Source: Haloferax massiliensis (GTDB taxonomy: Archaea; Halobacteriota; Halobacteria; Halobacteriales; Haloferacaceae). Taken from it: a stretch of 64,000 bases of DNA. A program made the position numbers and the translations under genes. The first letter of the stretch is position 1. Every line of letters begins with the position of its first letter. The DNA is taken from NCBI RefSeq assembly GCF_001368915.1, contig NZ_CSTE01000001.1, positions 199,364-263,363 of the forward strand, read 5' to 3'. A model generated the notes under the pieces. The model was not told the DNA's origin, searched no databases, and was given only the letters and a program-made list of their open reading frames with translations. Positions 43,662-53,627 of the stretch are shown piece after piece.

Positions 43662-46600
43662 CTACCCCGACCACGTGGCGCTCAGCGGGATGACGAACCG
43701 CCCGTTTTCTTCGAGGACGTACTCGTAGCCCGCGTCCGGGTTACTCGGGTCGCGGAACTGTTTGACCGTCGTCCGCTCGCCGAGTTTGAGCGTCGCCCCG
43801 GCGCTCGTCGCGTCCTCGACGCCGACGATTTCGTACGCGCCGTTTCGGCCGTCGACCGCGTCGGCGTACACCCACGAGCCGACCGCGCTCTCGATGCGCC
43901 CGGGGTCGAGCGGCCCGTTCGACACGCTGACGCGCAGTTCGTTGTCGAGCGAGAGGCTTCGAGTGAAGCCGTCGACGGTCCCCTCGATACGCGGCCGTTG
44001 GTCGATGAGTCTCTCGCCGTCGGCCGTCAGCGACGACCCGTCGACGAGGTACGCGTGTTCGTGATTCCCCGCGTCGTCGACGGAGTAGACCGCGAACGCG
44101 CCGTCGCAGGAGAAGACGCCGTCGACGGTGTGCTGGGTCGGTTCGCCGTCGGGACGAGCGGTCGCACAGAGGACGTAGTCCGTCCGGCCGTCGTTCAGTT
44201 CGACTTGCACGGCGCGGGCGGTCGGGTCGTCGCTCTCGACGGGGACGGCGGTCACGTCGGCAATCGCTCGCTCGCCCTCGTACGATTCGATAACTGACCG
44301 GAAGACCGAACTGCCGCGTTCGGGCCGTCGGTGGGCGAGGAGGTAGTTCAGCGAGTCCGGGTTGTTCCAGCGCTGTGGCGGGTCGCCGGTGGCGATTGCC
44401 ACGTCGTCGCACGCCGTCAGCATCGTCAGGCGCATCCGGACGGGGTCGGCGTCGGCCGGACGGACGTCCCAGTAGTCGAGGGCGTTCCACTCGACGCTGA
44501 ACCGGTCGCCCGGGTCGGGGTCGCGCTCGACCTCCGAGAGGTAGTTGAAGCCGTTACCGACCCGCTCGTCGTACTCCGTCTGCTCCCCGGGGGCGGGCTT
44601 CGGAACGTCTCGACCGGCGTACGTCCCCCCGTCTTGCGGCGTGAGGTGCAGCCGCTCGGTCGAGACACCGGACTGTTCTTCGAACTCCGTCCGGAGGAGT
44701 TCGACCGCGGTGCCGTCGACGGTGAACCCGTCGAAGTAGAGACTCCCCGTCTGGCGCGTCCCGAGTCCGCCGAAGATGCCGACCCGGTCGTCGGTCGCAC
44801 TCGGTAACTCGTAGGTCCCCCGTGCGCGGGTCGTACCGTCGGGCGATTCGAGCGCGACGTCGACGGTCGTCCCGTCCGTCGAGACGGTGAGCGAGTACCA
44901 CGACCCCTTCCTCCAGCCGTCGATTGACGTGGACGCTGCCCACGTGTTGGCCTCGGGGTAGAACAGCCCGAGCCGCGGGTCGTCACCCGAACCGTGGTTG
45001 CCGACGCCCGCGCAGACGTGCCGACCGCGCTCGTCTTGGCCGAGGTAGATGGCTTGGACGTGTTGCCAGTAGGCCTCCGTCCCGGTCGGCTGTGCGTTGA
45101 TAGACACCCGCGCCTCCGCGTCGGACCCCGCGGCGACGGACAGCCCACGGCAGTCGTGCGACTCGTCGGAGGGGTCGAAGACGCGTATCGACCACGACCC
45201 GTCGACGGCGGCGTCCCGCGAGGGTTCGATGCCGCCCGCACCGCCGCGGGCGACGAACTCCGAGACGCCGTCTCGAAGGTCGTACGTCACGCGGTCGCCC
45301 GGGGTCGGCGGGCCGTGGAAACTGAAGTGGTGGTCGGTCCCGCCGGCGACGGCGAAGAAGTCCACCGCGTACGAGTTCGCCTCGTCGATGGTCACCTGCG
45401 CGGTCGTTCTGCGGTATCGGTCGGTCTCCTCGTACACGTCGGCGGCGTCGACGTCGAACAGTTGGACGCGGTCCGTGTGGTCGAACCGCTTCGGGGCGGC
45501 GACCCACTGCCGGTCCTGCTGTCGCTCGTTGACGACGACGGTGTTGTGGCTCACCGTGTTGGCGGTCCAGTGCCACCGCTTCGGCCAGTCGCCGGTCTCC
45601 TCCGGATAGCCGAGGTCGGGCGAGAGGTTCAGGTCGTGGCCGAACACGCCGAGGTTGAGCGTGTCGCGGTGGCAGTGGCTCGTCCCGTAGCCGTCGTCCG
45701 GACCGAACGCGTTCCGCCCGTAGTACGTCCACACCCCGCGCCCCGTCCCGTCGGCGGCCGACCCCGCCCGGAGGGCCGTGAACCCGTAACCCGCGAGCTG
45801 TGTGCTTTCGAGGTCCAGCGGCCCGGTCGCGGCCAGCGCCGTCTGGAGCGCGGAGTCGATCTGCTCGGGGTTCCGGTCGAAGATGTCGCCTCGGAGGCCC
45901 GCGTCAGAGTTCCCGTTTCGGTGATACAGCCACTTGACGAGGCCTTCGCCCCCGTATTTCACGTACGCCCGAATCAGGGTGGCCGTGGGAATCATGTCGT
46001 CGAACCCCGGACTGCCCGTCCCGGCGGTGTCGCCGATACGCGGAACGTACCGATTGAGGAACGTCAGCCGCGACTGAGTCTCGAACGCCTGACTGACGAG
46101 CGGAGTGCGATACAGGTCGGCACCGGAATAGCCGTCGTAGCCGTTGAGAACCTCGGCGGTGCCCTCGAACGCCCGAGCGACGAGGCTGTTGTAGTGGACG
46201 CTCGCCTCGTTCGAGAAGCCGTCGCGGTCGAAGTCGGCGAGGAGCTTCGACAGCACCTCGCCGCCGGTGAGACGCCAGCGGCCGAACGCCGTGCCGTCGT
46301 CTTCCTTTTCGAGCGTTCCCGCTTTGAACAGGAAGTCGAGCGCCTCGTCGGTGTAGCCGTCTCGGTCGTCCTGAACGACCGCCGAGAGCGCCACCGTCTG
46401 CTGGTGGCTCCCGAAGTTGCCGCGTATCTGCGCCCGCTTGACGCCGGGGAGCATCTGCCTGATGAACCCCGATTCGATGTTCGACCGGACGGCGTCCGTG
46501 GTGTCCTTCGCTGGCAACGAGGGGTACTCGGTCGCCTTCCGGTCGAGAAAGCGCGTGAGTTCGGAATCGACGTCGAGCGCGGGGAAGACGGCGTCGTAGG

Positions 46601-47588
46601 CCTTCATGACGGCTTTGACCCAGTACGACTCCCAAATCGACCCGATCTGTTTGCCCTGCCCCGTCCCGCCGTGGGTCGGGTTCGGAAGCCCGTTTACCTC
46701 CGTGTACCCGCCGTCGTCGAAGTACACCGTCTCCTGCAGGCTCATGTCCGGATACACGTCGGCCAGTCGGTCGAGAAGCACCGCGACGGCGCGTGCGTAC
46801 CGCTGGTCTTCGGTGTAGAGGTAGGCGTGCGAGAGGTTGTCGAGCATCGAGCGCATGCCGTAGATGACGTTCCAGTGGTGGGCCCACCCGACCGGCGTCC
46901 ACCGGACGCCGGGGTCGCCGAGGTCGCCGTTCTCGTCGACCCAGCCGAGGCCGTCGTCGACGCCCCACTTCGGACCCATCTCGGGGTGTTCTTCGTTGAC
47001 GAGGAGCGACCGGTCCGCGAGCGACGGGTCGAACGCGCCCGTCTCGTCGAGGCCGCTCCGGCGATACGCCTCGAAGTCGTTCGTCGGAAGCGTGTACTCG
47101 CGGTCGGATATCTTCCACTTTGCACCGGGCTTCGCCGCGTAGGAGGCCCCCGAAGCCGGCGACTTCGGTGCCCAGGCGCTCGACCACGGGTAGCTCCCCG
47201 CCGTGCCCTCGGCGAGCCACGCCGTCCGAGGGACGTGCTGTGAGCCGACGTACTCCCAGAGGTCGTCGAGCGAGAACTGGTCCAGGAGTTTGTTTGCGGC
47301 CGACACGACGCCGTCGCGTCTCGCCCGCGCCCAGTCGTGCGAGTCGATGTTCTCGCGGGCGGCCCGCCGCTTCCGGTCGGTGTAGAACGTCGCCCGCGTC
47401 TTCCGCGACGACGGCGTCGCGGAGGGGAGATAACTCCACAGCAACGCGCCGATGAGGCCGACACTCGACGCTTTCAGGAACCCGCGACGGCTCAGGGGCA
47501 ACGTGGAGCCCAGATATCCGTCGGTGTCAGACCGCTCTGACGGCGGGTCGTCCGAGTCGGTCGGTGGACCCGGATTCGTGTTAGTCAT
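43662..47588 (-). CDS. Tat-exported heparinase II/III-like polysaccharide-degrading protein
   Basis: The 1,308-residue protein has a twin-arginine signal LSRRGFLKASSVGLIGALLW, an alpha/alpha-toroid region (about 60-560), and a heparinase II/III-type beta domain with GTSHCHRDTLNLGVFGHDLN (His pair) and NTVSHNTVVVNERQQ, the catalytic-type His/Asn region of polysaccharide lyases. A concanavalin-like insert (about 800-950, LYFDGFTVDGTAVEL) probably binds glycan. It is likely an extracellular lyase for uronate-containing polysaccharide. It is convergent with small genes to the left; a second Tat-exported protein is encoded just upstream. Confidence 0.8.
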   Translation of the reverse strand: MTNTNPGPPTDSDDPPSERSDTDGYLGSTLPLSRRGFLKASSVGLIGALLWSYLPSATPSSRKTRATFYTDRKRRAARENIDSHDWARARRDGVVSAANKLLDQFSLDDLWEYVGSQHVPRTAWLAEGTAGSYPWSSAWAPKSPASGASYAAKPGAKWKISDREYTLPTNDFEAYRRSGLDETGAFDPSLADRSLLVNEEHPEMGPKWGVDDGLGWVDENGDLGDPGVRWTPVGWAHHWNVIYGMRSMLDNLSHAYLYTEDQRYARAVAVLLDRLADVYPDMSLQETVYFDDGGYTEVNGLPNPTHGGTGQGKQIGSIWESYWVKAVMKAYDAVFPALDVDSELTRFLDRKATEYPSLPAKDTTDAVRSNIESGFIRQMLPGVKRAQIRGNFGSHQQTVALSAVVQDDRDGYTDEALDFLFKAGTLEKEDDGTAFGRWRLTGGEVLSKLLADFDRDGFSNEASVHYNSLVARAFEGTAEVLNGYDGYSGADLYRTPLVSQAFETQSRLTFLNRYVPRIGDTAGTGSPGFDDMIPTATLIRAYVKYGGEGLVKWLYHRNGNSDAGLRGDIFDRNPEQIDSALQTALAATGPLDLESTQLAGYGFTALRAGSAADGTGRGVWTYYGRNAFGPDDGYGTSHCHRDTLNLGVFGHDLNLSPDLGYPEETGDWPKRWHWTANTVSHNTVVVNERQQDRQWVAAPKRFDHTDRVQLFDVDAADVYEETDRYRRTTAQVTIDEANSYAVDFFAVAGGTDHHFSFHGPPTPGDRVTYDLRDGVSEFVARGGAGGIEPSRDAAVDGSWSIRVFDPSDESHDCRGLSVAAGSDAEARVSINAQPTGTEAYWQHVQAIYLGQDERGRHVCAGVGNHGSGDDPRLGLFYPEANTWAASTSIDGWRKGSWYSLTVSTDGTTVDVALESPDGTTRARGTYELPSATDDRVGIFGGLGTRQTGSLYFDGFTVDGTAVELLRTEFEEQSGVSTERLHLTPQDGGTYAGRDVPKPAPGEQTEYDERVGNGFNYLSEVERDPDPGDRFSVEWNALDYWDVRPADADPVRMRLTMLTACDDVAIATGDPPQRWNNPDSLNYLLAHRRPERGSSVFRSVIESYEGERAIADVTAVPVESDDPTARAVQVELNDGRTDYVLCATARPDGEPTQHTVDGVFSCDGAFAVYSVDDAGNHEHAYLVDGSSLTADGERLIDQRPRIEGTVDGFTRSLSLDNELRVSVSNGPLDPGRIESAVGSWVYADAVDGRNGAYEIVGVEDATSAGATLKLGERTTVKQFRDPSNPDAGYEYVLEENGRFVIPLSATWSG

Positions 47589-47720
47589 CGATACATTGTT
47601 GTATTCATGAAGTTTAAAACACTTTATACATTTTGATTAAAACTAATAAAATTCTGATTAGAAAAATGTGCCGTGATCTGTGCTTCATTTGCGATAGTCG
47701 GTCGTGAGTCCCCACTGCGC

Positions 47721-48971
47721 CTATTTCGGAAGTCTCACTTTCGCCACGAAGCCGTCGTACTCGTCGCGTCGTTGAGGCGGGTTCCGAGAGCCACAGATGC
47801 CGAGGTGTTCCGCGTCCATCGCCGTGATTGCGTGCGGCTGTTCGGCGCGCTCGGTCCCGAACGTGTACGTCCACGTGCGGTTCCCGTTCCCGTCGAGTCC
47901 GTTGAGCCACATCTGCGGGCCGACGACGTCGACGCTTCGGGTTCCGACCGCGGCGTAGCCGTCTTCGAGGGCGACGATTCCGTCGGCGGTGAACTCCTGA
48001 CCGTCCTCGCCGTGGGTCTTCGTCCAGACCGCGTCGCCGTCGGCCGCGGTCTTGACGAACAGCGCGTCGGTGGTGAAGGCGTCCGCTGCCCCCGTCGTCC
48101 CCGCGAGGACGTAGCCGCCGTCGACCCGGATGCACTCTTCGAGGCGGTTGTCTTCGTTCGCCGCGTAGGACGTTCGCCACCGCTCGCGTCCCGCCGCGTC
48201 GGTTCGCACCATGAGGAACTCGGTGGTGTCGTCGTCGCTCGTGCGCGTCCCCGCGAGCGTGAACCCGTCTTGGGCCCGGGTCACGGACGCGATCTCGGTG
48301 CGCGTCCCGCCCGCGTACGTCCGCGTCCAGCGAACCGCGCCGTCGGAGCCGAGTTTCGCCAGCGCGGCGCGGCCGCCGGAGGTTCCGGCGACGACGAACC
48401 CGCCGTCGGGCGTCTGGACGACGTCGTTCGCGCGGTCGTCCGCGGTCGAGGAGATCTGAAACCGTTGCGTCCACCGTTCTCGACCGTTCCGGTTGGTCTC
48501 GACGACGTACATCTGTTGGGCGCAGCGACCCCGCGTTGCTCCGCACAGCACGTAGCCGTTGGTCGCGGTTCGGGCACCGCCGTACGCGACGTCGAACCCG
48601 GCCTGACCGTGGGAGGTCGTCCACCGCGTCTCACCGTCGGCGTCCCAGGTGTACTGCCACGACTCCGCACCGCCGTCGGACGTGGTGGCGAGGCCGAGCG
48701 TCGTGACGCCGCCGTCGGGGGTGGAGACGGCCGCTCTGAACTTCTCTCGGCCGGATTTGTCGCCAGTGCGGTACCAGACGACGTTCTCTCGATACTCGCT
48801 GAGCGGCGTCGCCTCGGTTGGAGCGGCGTCACCCTCGGTCTGCGTCGGCGTCGCGGTCGCGGTCGTCCCCGCGGACGACAACAGTGCTGCCAAACCGATG
48901 CTTCGGAGAACGTCCCGACGGTTCACGGGGAGTCCCGTACGTGCTGCGTTTCTATCTGAGGAGTCTGTCAT
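47721..48971 (-). CDS. Tat-exported beta-propeller protein
   Basis: The 416-residue protein has a twin-arginine signal (NRRDVLRSIGLAALLSSAG) and about seven repeats of the pattern 'GGxVVAGTxxxxxxxAxLxKxxxDGxxxWTxTYG', clear at FVVAGTSGGRAALAKLGSDG and YVLAGTTGAADAFTTDALFV. These are blades of an extracellular beta-propeller; no active site is visible, so binding or scaffolding is most likely. It lies 130 bp upstream of the heparinase-like gene in the same orientation and may be cotranscribed. Confidence 0.78.
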   Translation of the reverse strand: MTDSSDRNAARTGLPVNRRDVLRSIGLAALLSSAGTTATATPTQTEGDAAPTEATPLSEYRENVVWYRTGDKSGREKFRAAVSTPDGGVTTLGLATTSDGGAESWQYTWDADGETRWTTSHGQAGFDVAYGGARTATNGYVLCGATRGRCAQQMYVVETNRNGRERWTQRFQISSTADDRANDVVQTPDGGFVVAGTSGGRAALAKLGSDGAVRWTRTYAGGTRTEIASVTRAQDGFTLAGTRTSDDDTTEFLMVRTDAAGRERWRTSYAANEDNRLEECIRVDGGYVLAGTTGAADAFTTDALFVKTAADGDAVWTKTHGEDGQEFTADGIVALEDGYAAVGTRSVDVVGPQMWLNGLDGNGNRTWTYTFGTERAEQPHAITAMDAEHLGICGSRNPPQRRDEYDGFVAKVRLPK

Positions 48972-49378
48972 TGGTCGATGGGGAGGTGGGTGCGTGCGGT
49001 GGACCCGAGACTGGGCACGCGATGTGCGCGAGTCGGTCAGCGGCCCATCGCCGCGCGCTCGATACGCTACGTCGTCGGGCCGCCGGCGGCGTCGACTGGG
49101 TGCCTCTCCTGCCGCTCACCCGTCCAGGCGGAATCGCGCGGGACGCGCTCATTCTGGACGAGGTGTGCGCTCGGTAGGCAGGGCGCGGATTCGCGATGCT
49201 GTTTCCGACATTACACGTCCACGCAATAATTACTACTGGCCAACATGACAAAAGGAATGTGGCGTCGATTAATAATATTTTTCTGATATGTGTGGATAAC
49301 CATAGTATCGGCCTGTAGTGGGAGATTGTTCGATTTATCGCACAGTACCAGCACCTATTTGTCAGTTCATATTCGTTT
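48972..49378. other. Gene-free stretch
   Basis: No convincing gene. The right 150 bp are AT-rich and hold the promoter of the following M14-type gene. A 50-codon frame ending at 49177 (GGVDWVPLLPLTRPGG) may be a relic. Confidence 0.35.
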
Positions 49379-50339
49379 ATGGAGACAGGTGCCAACACCG
49401 TGCACGAGTACCTCAAATCCCTCCGTCAGAATCCAGACAGGTCGGCCAAACGAGTTGCGACTCGCGGGTCGGGGCGAGGGGCGCTCGGCCGTCGCTCGCT
49501 TGCGACCGCTGCCGGGGGGACGGCGCTCCTCGGCGCGGCCGATGACGCCGCCGCGGCGTTCTCGCCGGGCGTCGTCGGGACCGCACCGTATCTCCGCGAC
49601 CGACTCTACCCGACGATGGGCACCGACGAGGAGAACCCCACCCTCGTCGTCTACGTCAACTTCCTGTCGGACTCCTCGCAGTACTTCGTCCAGCACAACC
49701 TCGAAGACGTCGTCCGCGAGTACGTCCGGCAAGCCCGGCCCGACCGCGTTCGTCGTCGGCGGCGTCCACGGCGAGGAACCGCAGGGCTACCACGCCGCCG
49801 ACCAACTCAGACACCTTCGCCCGACCGGCGGCAAACTCGTCGTCGTCCCCCGCGCCAACAGGCCCGCTATCGAAATCGGCGCGCGGTACACCGAAGACGG
49901 CGACCTGAACCGCCAGTTCCCCACCGGCTCCGAGCCGACCTCGAAGCTCGCGCGGGCGCTCTGGGACGAACTCCAGTCGCACGACCCCGACGTGGTCGTC
50001 GACCTCCACAGCTCCAGCGGCATCTACCGATACGACGGGAAAGTCGGGCAGGCCGTCTTCTCGACGCCTGCCACGCCCGAAAACGCCGGCAACGCCTGCG
50101 ACTACGTCAACGACTGCTACATCGACCGCTCGGCGTACCCGTCGCACTACGACTTCGACTGGAGCGGTTCGCTCAGCGGGTCGCGACCCCTGTTCGTCCA
50201 CAAAGCGTACGGCGACTTGCGACTCCCGGGGTATATCGTCGAGACGACCCGCAAGGGGACGACCCTCGAAGACGCCGTGACGTGGGGAGTCGCCGTCGCT
50301 CGCTCCCTGCTGTGGCAACACGAAGTCTACCACGGGTGA
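49379..50339 (+). pseudogene. Frameshifted secreted M14 (AstE/AspA-type) carboxypeptidase/deacylase
   Basis: Frame 1 from ATG 49379 gives a Tat-like signal (GRRSLATAAGGTALLGAA) and residues up to REYVRQA; a shift within about 49717-49740 moves to a second frame with GPTAFVVGGVHGEEPQGYHA, DLNRQFPTG and VVDLHSSSGIYR, the zinc ligands His-x2-Glu and His of the M14 succinylglutamate desuccinylase/aspartoacylase fold. Domain order across the shift is complete, so one base was gained or lost. If not a sequencing error or programmed event, the gene is dead. Confidence 0.75.
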
Positions 50340-50524
50340 TGTCGCGCCGTGCGCTCGGGTGCGCAGCCAGCGCGTTCGCCGACGGGTACGTCAGCGATTG
50401 AACGCGTCCGGCGGAGCGCTCGACGACCGTGCGACCTAGTTTCCGGACGCGACTGGGCGACGATTCACCGAATCGTCAATTTAGACCGGGGGATTAATGA
50501 CAATCACACGCAAAAGATCCGGAG

Positions 50525-50986
50525 ATGACCTACGAGAACCTCGATTCCGACCTCATCAACGCACTCCTCGAAGACGGGCGGCGCAGTCTCCGGAGCCTCG
50601 CCGAAGAACTCGACGTGTCGGTGACGACCGTCTCGAACCACCTGCGAGACCTCGAAGACGAGGGAATCATCGAGGGCTACACGCCCCGCGTCGACTACGA
50701 CGCGCTCGGCTACGACGTGACCGCCGTCATGCATCTCAAAGTAGAGGGGAGCGCCCTCTCGGAGGTCACCGAACTGCTCGCCGACGAGCCGCAGATGGTC
50801 TCGGTGTACGAAGTCACCGGCGACTACGACGTGCTCGCGGTCGGGAAGTTCAGGAACACAGACGACATGAACCGCCAGATCAAGGCGCTGTTGAGCGAGG
50901 CCCCGATTCGGGAGTCGAACACGAGCGTCGTCCTCAACGCGGTCTCCGAGAACGGGCAGTTCGACCTCGGCGACAGCGACGCCTGA
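50525..50986 (+). CDS. Lrp/AsnC-family transcriptional regulator
   Basis: The 153-residue protein has the Lrp layout: N-terminal HTH ([20 protein letters not shown], then [15 protein letters not shown] recognition helix) and C-terminal RAM/AsnC ligand domain (about 65-145, [16 protein letters not shown]). Lrp proteins form octamers and respond to amino acids. It is convergent with the LOV kinase gene. Target genes cannot be inferred here. Confidence 0.88.
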   Translation: MTYENLDSDLINALLEDGRRSLRSLAEELDVSVTTVSNHLRDLEDEGIIEGYTPRVDYDALGYDVTAVMHLKVEGSALSEVTELLADEPQMVSVYEVTGDYDVLAVGKFRNTDDMNRQIKALLSEAPIRESNTSVVLNAVSENGQFDLGDSDA

Positions 50987-50995
50987 CGCGGCGGC

Positions 50996-52945
50996 TCAGT
51001 CGACGCGGAACTCGAACCGCGCACCGCCTTCGGACCCCTCCGAGACCGTCACCTCCCAGCCGTGTGCGGCCGCGACCTGCGAGATGATGTTCAGTCCGAA
51101 GCCGGTCCCCTGCGACGACGTGGTGTAGCCGGCCTCGAACACGGTGTCGCGGTTCTCAGGGGGGATTCCCACGCCGTCGTCTTCGACGAAGAACCCGCGG
51201 TCGGTCTCGCCGACGGTGACGGTCACGCCGGCCCCGCGGTCGGGCGAGTCGTCTCGGTCGCCTGTAGAACCGTGTTCTACAGCGTCACCGGACGCAGTCC
51301 GGTTGCCCGTGGAACCGTGTTCCACGGCGTCGTCGGGAGAATCCCGACTGCCCGTCGAGCCGTGCTCGACGGCGTTTCGAAACAGGTTTTCGAGGAGTTG
51401 CTGGAGTTGGTCGGCGTCGGCGTCGAGGACCAGTTCGGTCTCGACCGAAAGCGTGGCGTCGCCGGTCACCACGTTTCGCCAGCACGCTTGCGCGAGGTCG
51501 GACAGCGCGACCGGCTCGATTTCCATGGCGTCGTCGCCGTCGTGGGCGAGCACGAGCAGGTCGCTGATGAGGTCGTCCATGCGTTCCAGCGCGCGGTCGA
51601 TAGCGTCGACGTGGTCGCTGTCGCAGTCGTCCGCGAGCAGGTCGAGTCGGCCCATCGCGACCTGCAGCGGGTTGCGGAGGTCGTGGCTCACGACGCTCGC
51701 GAAGCGGTCGAGCCGCTCGTTTTGCTCGACGAGTTCGACCTCTCGTTGCTTCTGCTCGGTGATGTCCCGAATCATCGCGACGTACAGGTCCTCGCCCGCG
51801 ACGTTGAGTTGGATGAGGTGGACCTCGGTGGGGAACGTCGTGCCGTCGCGGCGCTGCAGTTCGCCTTCGAACCGATCCGGTTCGTTCGGTGGTAGCTCCC
51901 CCCAGAACGACCGCGAACGGGCCGGGTCCGACGAGGGGTCGAGGTCCCAGATGGTCTTGTCGACGAGTTCCGCCTCGCTGTAGCCCAGTTCCTCGCATAT
52001 CCGCTGGTTCACGTCTCGGATCGTGCCGTCGTCCGTGTGGACGACGACGAGGTCCGGCGAGTGTTCGAACAGGGCTTCGAGCCGCGCGGTGTTCGCCCAG
52101 AGGGTCCGCTCGTAGACCTTCCGCGGCGTGACGTCGTCTTGGAAGCCGACGAAGAAGTCGATGTCCCCGTCGTCGTCGAACAGGGGCGCGATGCGCACGC
52201 GGTTCCAGAACTGGGTGCCGTCCTTGCGGTAGTTCAGCAGTTCGACCGTCACGTGGTCGCGCCCTTCGACCGCCGCCCGCAGTTCGGCGACGGTGTCTTC
52301 GTCGGTCGCCTCGCCCTGTAGGAACCGACAGTTCCGCCCGACTGCTTCCTCGGCGTCGTAGCCCGTGAGCGTCTCGAACGCCTCGTTGGCGTAGACGATG
52401 GGGTTGTCCGCCGCGTGGGGGTCGGTGAGGACGATGCCGACGGGCGCTTCGTCCATCGCCCGTGACCTCACCGACAGGCGCGCTTCGAGCGCCTCGCCCG
52501 GCGACGCCCGAGCGGACCGGACGCGCTCGACGGCGTTCTCGATGCGGGTGGCGAGGAGTCGGTACTGGGTCGCGTCATCGCCCTTCCGCAGGTACCCGGT
52601 CGCGCCCGCGGCGAGCGCCTCGCCAGCTATCTCCTCGCGTCCCCGTTCGGTAAAGAGGATAAACGGCAGTTCGGGGAACTCGTCGCGGACCCGCGACAAC
52701 ACGTCGAGACCGTCGAGGTCGGGCGGGTCGTAGCCGCAGACGACGCAGTCGAACGCCGCGTCACCGCTCCGAATCCGGTCGAGCGCGGCCCGCGGGTCCG
52801 ACTCGGTATGGACGGTGAATCGCCCGCGCTCGCGTTCCAGTTGCGACGCGACGAGCGCCGCGAAGTCGCGGTCGGCTTCGACGTAGAGGACGTCGATAGA
52901 CGCCGGCTCCGAGAGTGAACGCGGCGCGTCACGAGATGAGACCAT
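50996..52945 (-). CDS. LOV/PAS sensor histidine kinase with degenerate receiver
   Basis: From ATG 52945 the 649-residue protein has a receiver-like domain (18-135), a LOV-type PAS (about 160-275, flavin Cys motif GRNCRFLQG at 203-211), a second PAS (about 285-395), HisKA with SHDLRNPLQ (His421), and HATPase_c with DDGVGIPP and GTGFGLNI. In the receiver the acceptor position reads CVVCGYD instead of VSDYD, so Asp is Gly71. The ATP-binding N box is interrupted by three 15-residue repeats starting AVEHGSTG at 525, 540 and 555. It would phosphorylate an unknown partner in response to blue light or redox. Confidence 0.88.
   Translation of the reverse strand: MVSSRDAPRSLSEPASIDVLYVEADRDFAALVASQLERERGRFTVHTESDPRAALDRIRSGDAAFDCVVCGYDPPDLDGLDVLSRVRDEFPELPFILFTERGREEIAGEALAAGATGYLRKGDDATQYRLLATRIENAVERVRSARASPGEALEARLSVRSRAMDEAPVGIVLTDPHAADNPIVYANEAFETLTGYDAEEAVGRNCRFLQGEATDEDTVAELRAAVEGRDHVTVELLNYRKDGTQFWNRVRIAPLFDDDGDIDFFVGFQDDVTPRKVYERTLWANTARLEALFEHSPDLVVVHTDDGTIRDVNQRICEELGYSEAELVDKTIWDLDPSSDPARSRSFWGELPPNEPDRFEGELQRRDGTTFPTEVHLIQLNVAGEDLYVAMIRDITEQKQREVELVEQNERLDRFASVVSHDLRNPLQVAMGRLDLLADDCDSDHVDAIDRALERMDDLISDLLVLAHDGDDAMEIEPVALSDLAQACWRNVVTGDATLSVETELVLDADADQLQQLLENLFRNAVEHGSTGSRDSPDDAVEHGSTGNRTASGDAVEHGSTGDRDDSPDRGAGVTVTVGETDRGFFVEDDGVGIPPENRDTVFEAGYTTSSQGTGFGLNIISQVAAAHGWEVTVSEGSEGGARFEFRVD
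51264..51370. repeat. Triplicated palindromic 45-bp repeat inside the kinase gene
   Basis: Three 17-bp palindromes sit exactly 45 bp apart: 51264-51280 (GTAGAACCGTGTTCTAC), 51309-51325 (GTGGAACCGTGTTCCAC) and 51354-51370 (GTCGAGCCGTGCTCGAC). The arms differ but stay complementary. The linkers also contain palindromes (CCGGAC-GCA-GTCCGG and GTCGGGA-GAA-TCCCGAC). They encode AVEHGSTG plus a variable linker, in frame. Confidence 0.9.
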
Positions 52946-53199
52946 ACGCGACGATAGATAACGCCAAGAGACAATAATGGTGATGCCGGGCGAGAACGTG
53001 TCGCGTCCTCGGTCGCGTCGGACTCCCCGTCCGGAACGAGAAACGCATCCATCGACGCCGCCGGGGACGGCCACACTGCAACTCGCGCGCGACGGCGAAA
53101 CAGCGCCCGAATTTCGAAGACGCAACGGCGAGCGGTAAAAACGCATCGGCCGGTTCGTAAACAGAGCCCTTATAATTTTGAGTCCGCTTTCAAACGGTG

Positions 53200-53592
53200 A
53201 TGACAGCCCCCGACGAATCCGAACGCAACGCGCCATCGCGGCTCGCCCGCGCCCTCTTCGCGAGCGGCCTCGCAGTCCTGGCGATTCGCAACCTGACCGA
53301 CCTCGACGGCCGCATCGCCTACGCGGAGGCGAAGGGCGTCCCCGAGGCGGACCGGCTCGTCCCCGCCGCGAGCGGTCTGCTCCTCGGAGGCAGCCTCGGT
53401 ATCGGCCTCTGGAAGCTCCCCAAACTCGCTTCCGCGAGCGTCGCGGCGTTCTTCGCCGGCGTCACGCCGACGATGCACGACTTCTGGGCCGTCGACGACG
53501 ACGCCCGCGACGAGGAGCTCACGTCGTTCCTCCAGAACCTGACGCTGTTCGGCGCGGCGCTCGCGTTCTTCAAGCGCGCCTCGGACGAGTAG
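53200..53592 (+). CDS. DoxX-like membrane protein
   Basis: The 130-residue protein has four transmembrane helices and the DoxX pattern: RLARALFASGLAVLAIRNLT at the start, LVPAASGLLLGGSLGIGLW, SVAAFFAGVTPTMHDFW, and FLQNLTLFGAALAFFK with the conserved KNLxL-like segment. DoxX-family proteins take part in membrane redox or detoxification. A GTG one codon earlier (53197) could also start it. Confidence 0.8.
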   Translation: MTAPDESERNAPSRLARALFASGLAVLAIRNLTDLDGRIAYAEAKGVPEADRLVPAASGLLLGGSLGIGLWKLPKLASASVAAFFAGVTPTMHDFWAVDDDARDEELTSFLQNLTLFGAALAFFKRASDE

Positions 53593-53627
53593 AGACAGTC
53601 CGAACGCGGCCGGCCGGTTTTTTGCGG

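Noticed and set aside
44994-47243. 749-codon plus-strand ORF opposite the heparinase-like gene
   Set aside because: It is the antisense of a well-supported Tat-exported protein in GC-rich DNA; composition (Arg/Val/Pro-rich, no domains) is typical of a shadow frame.
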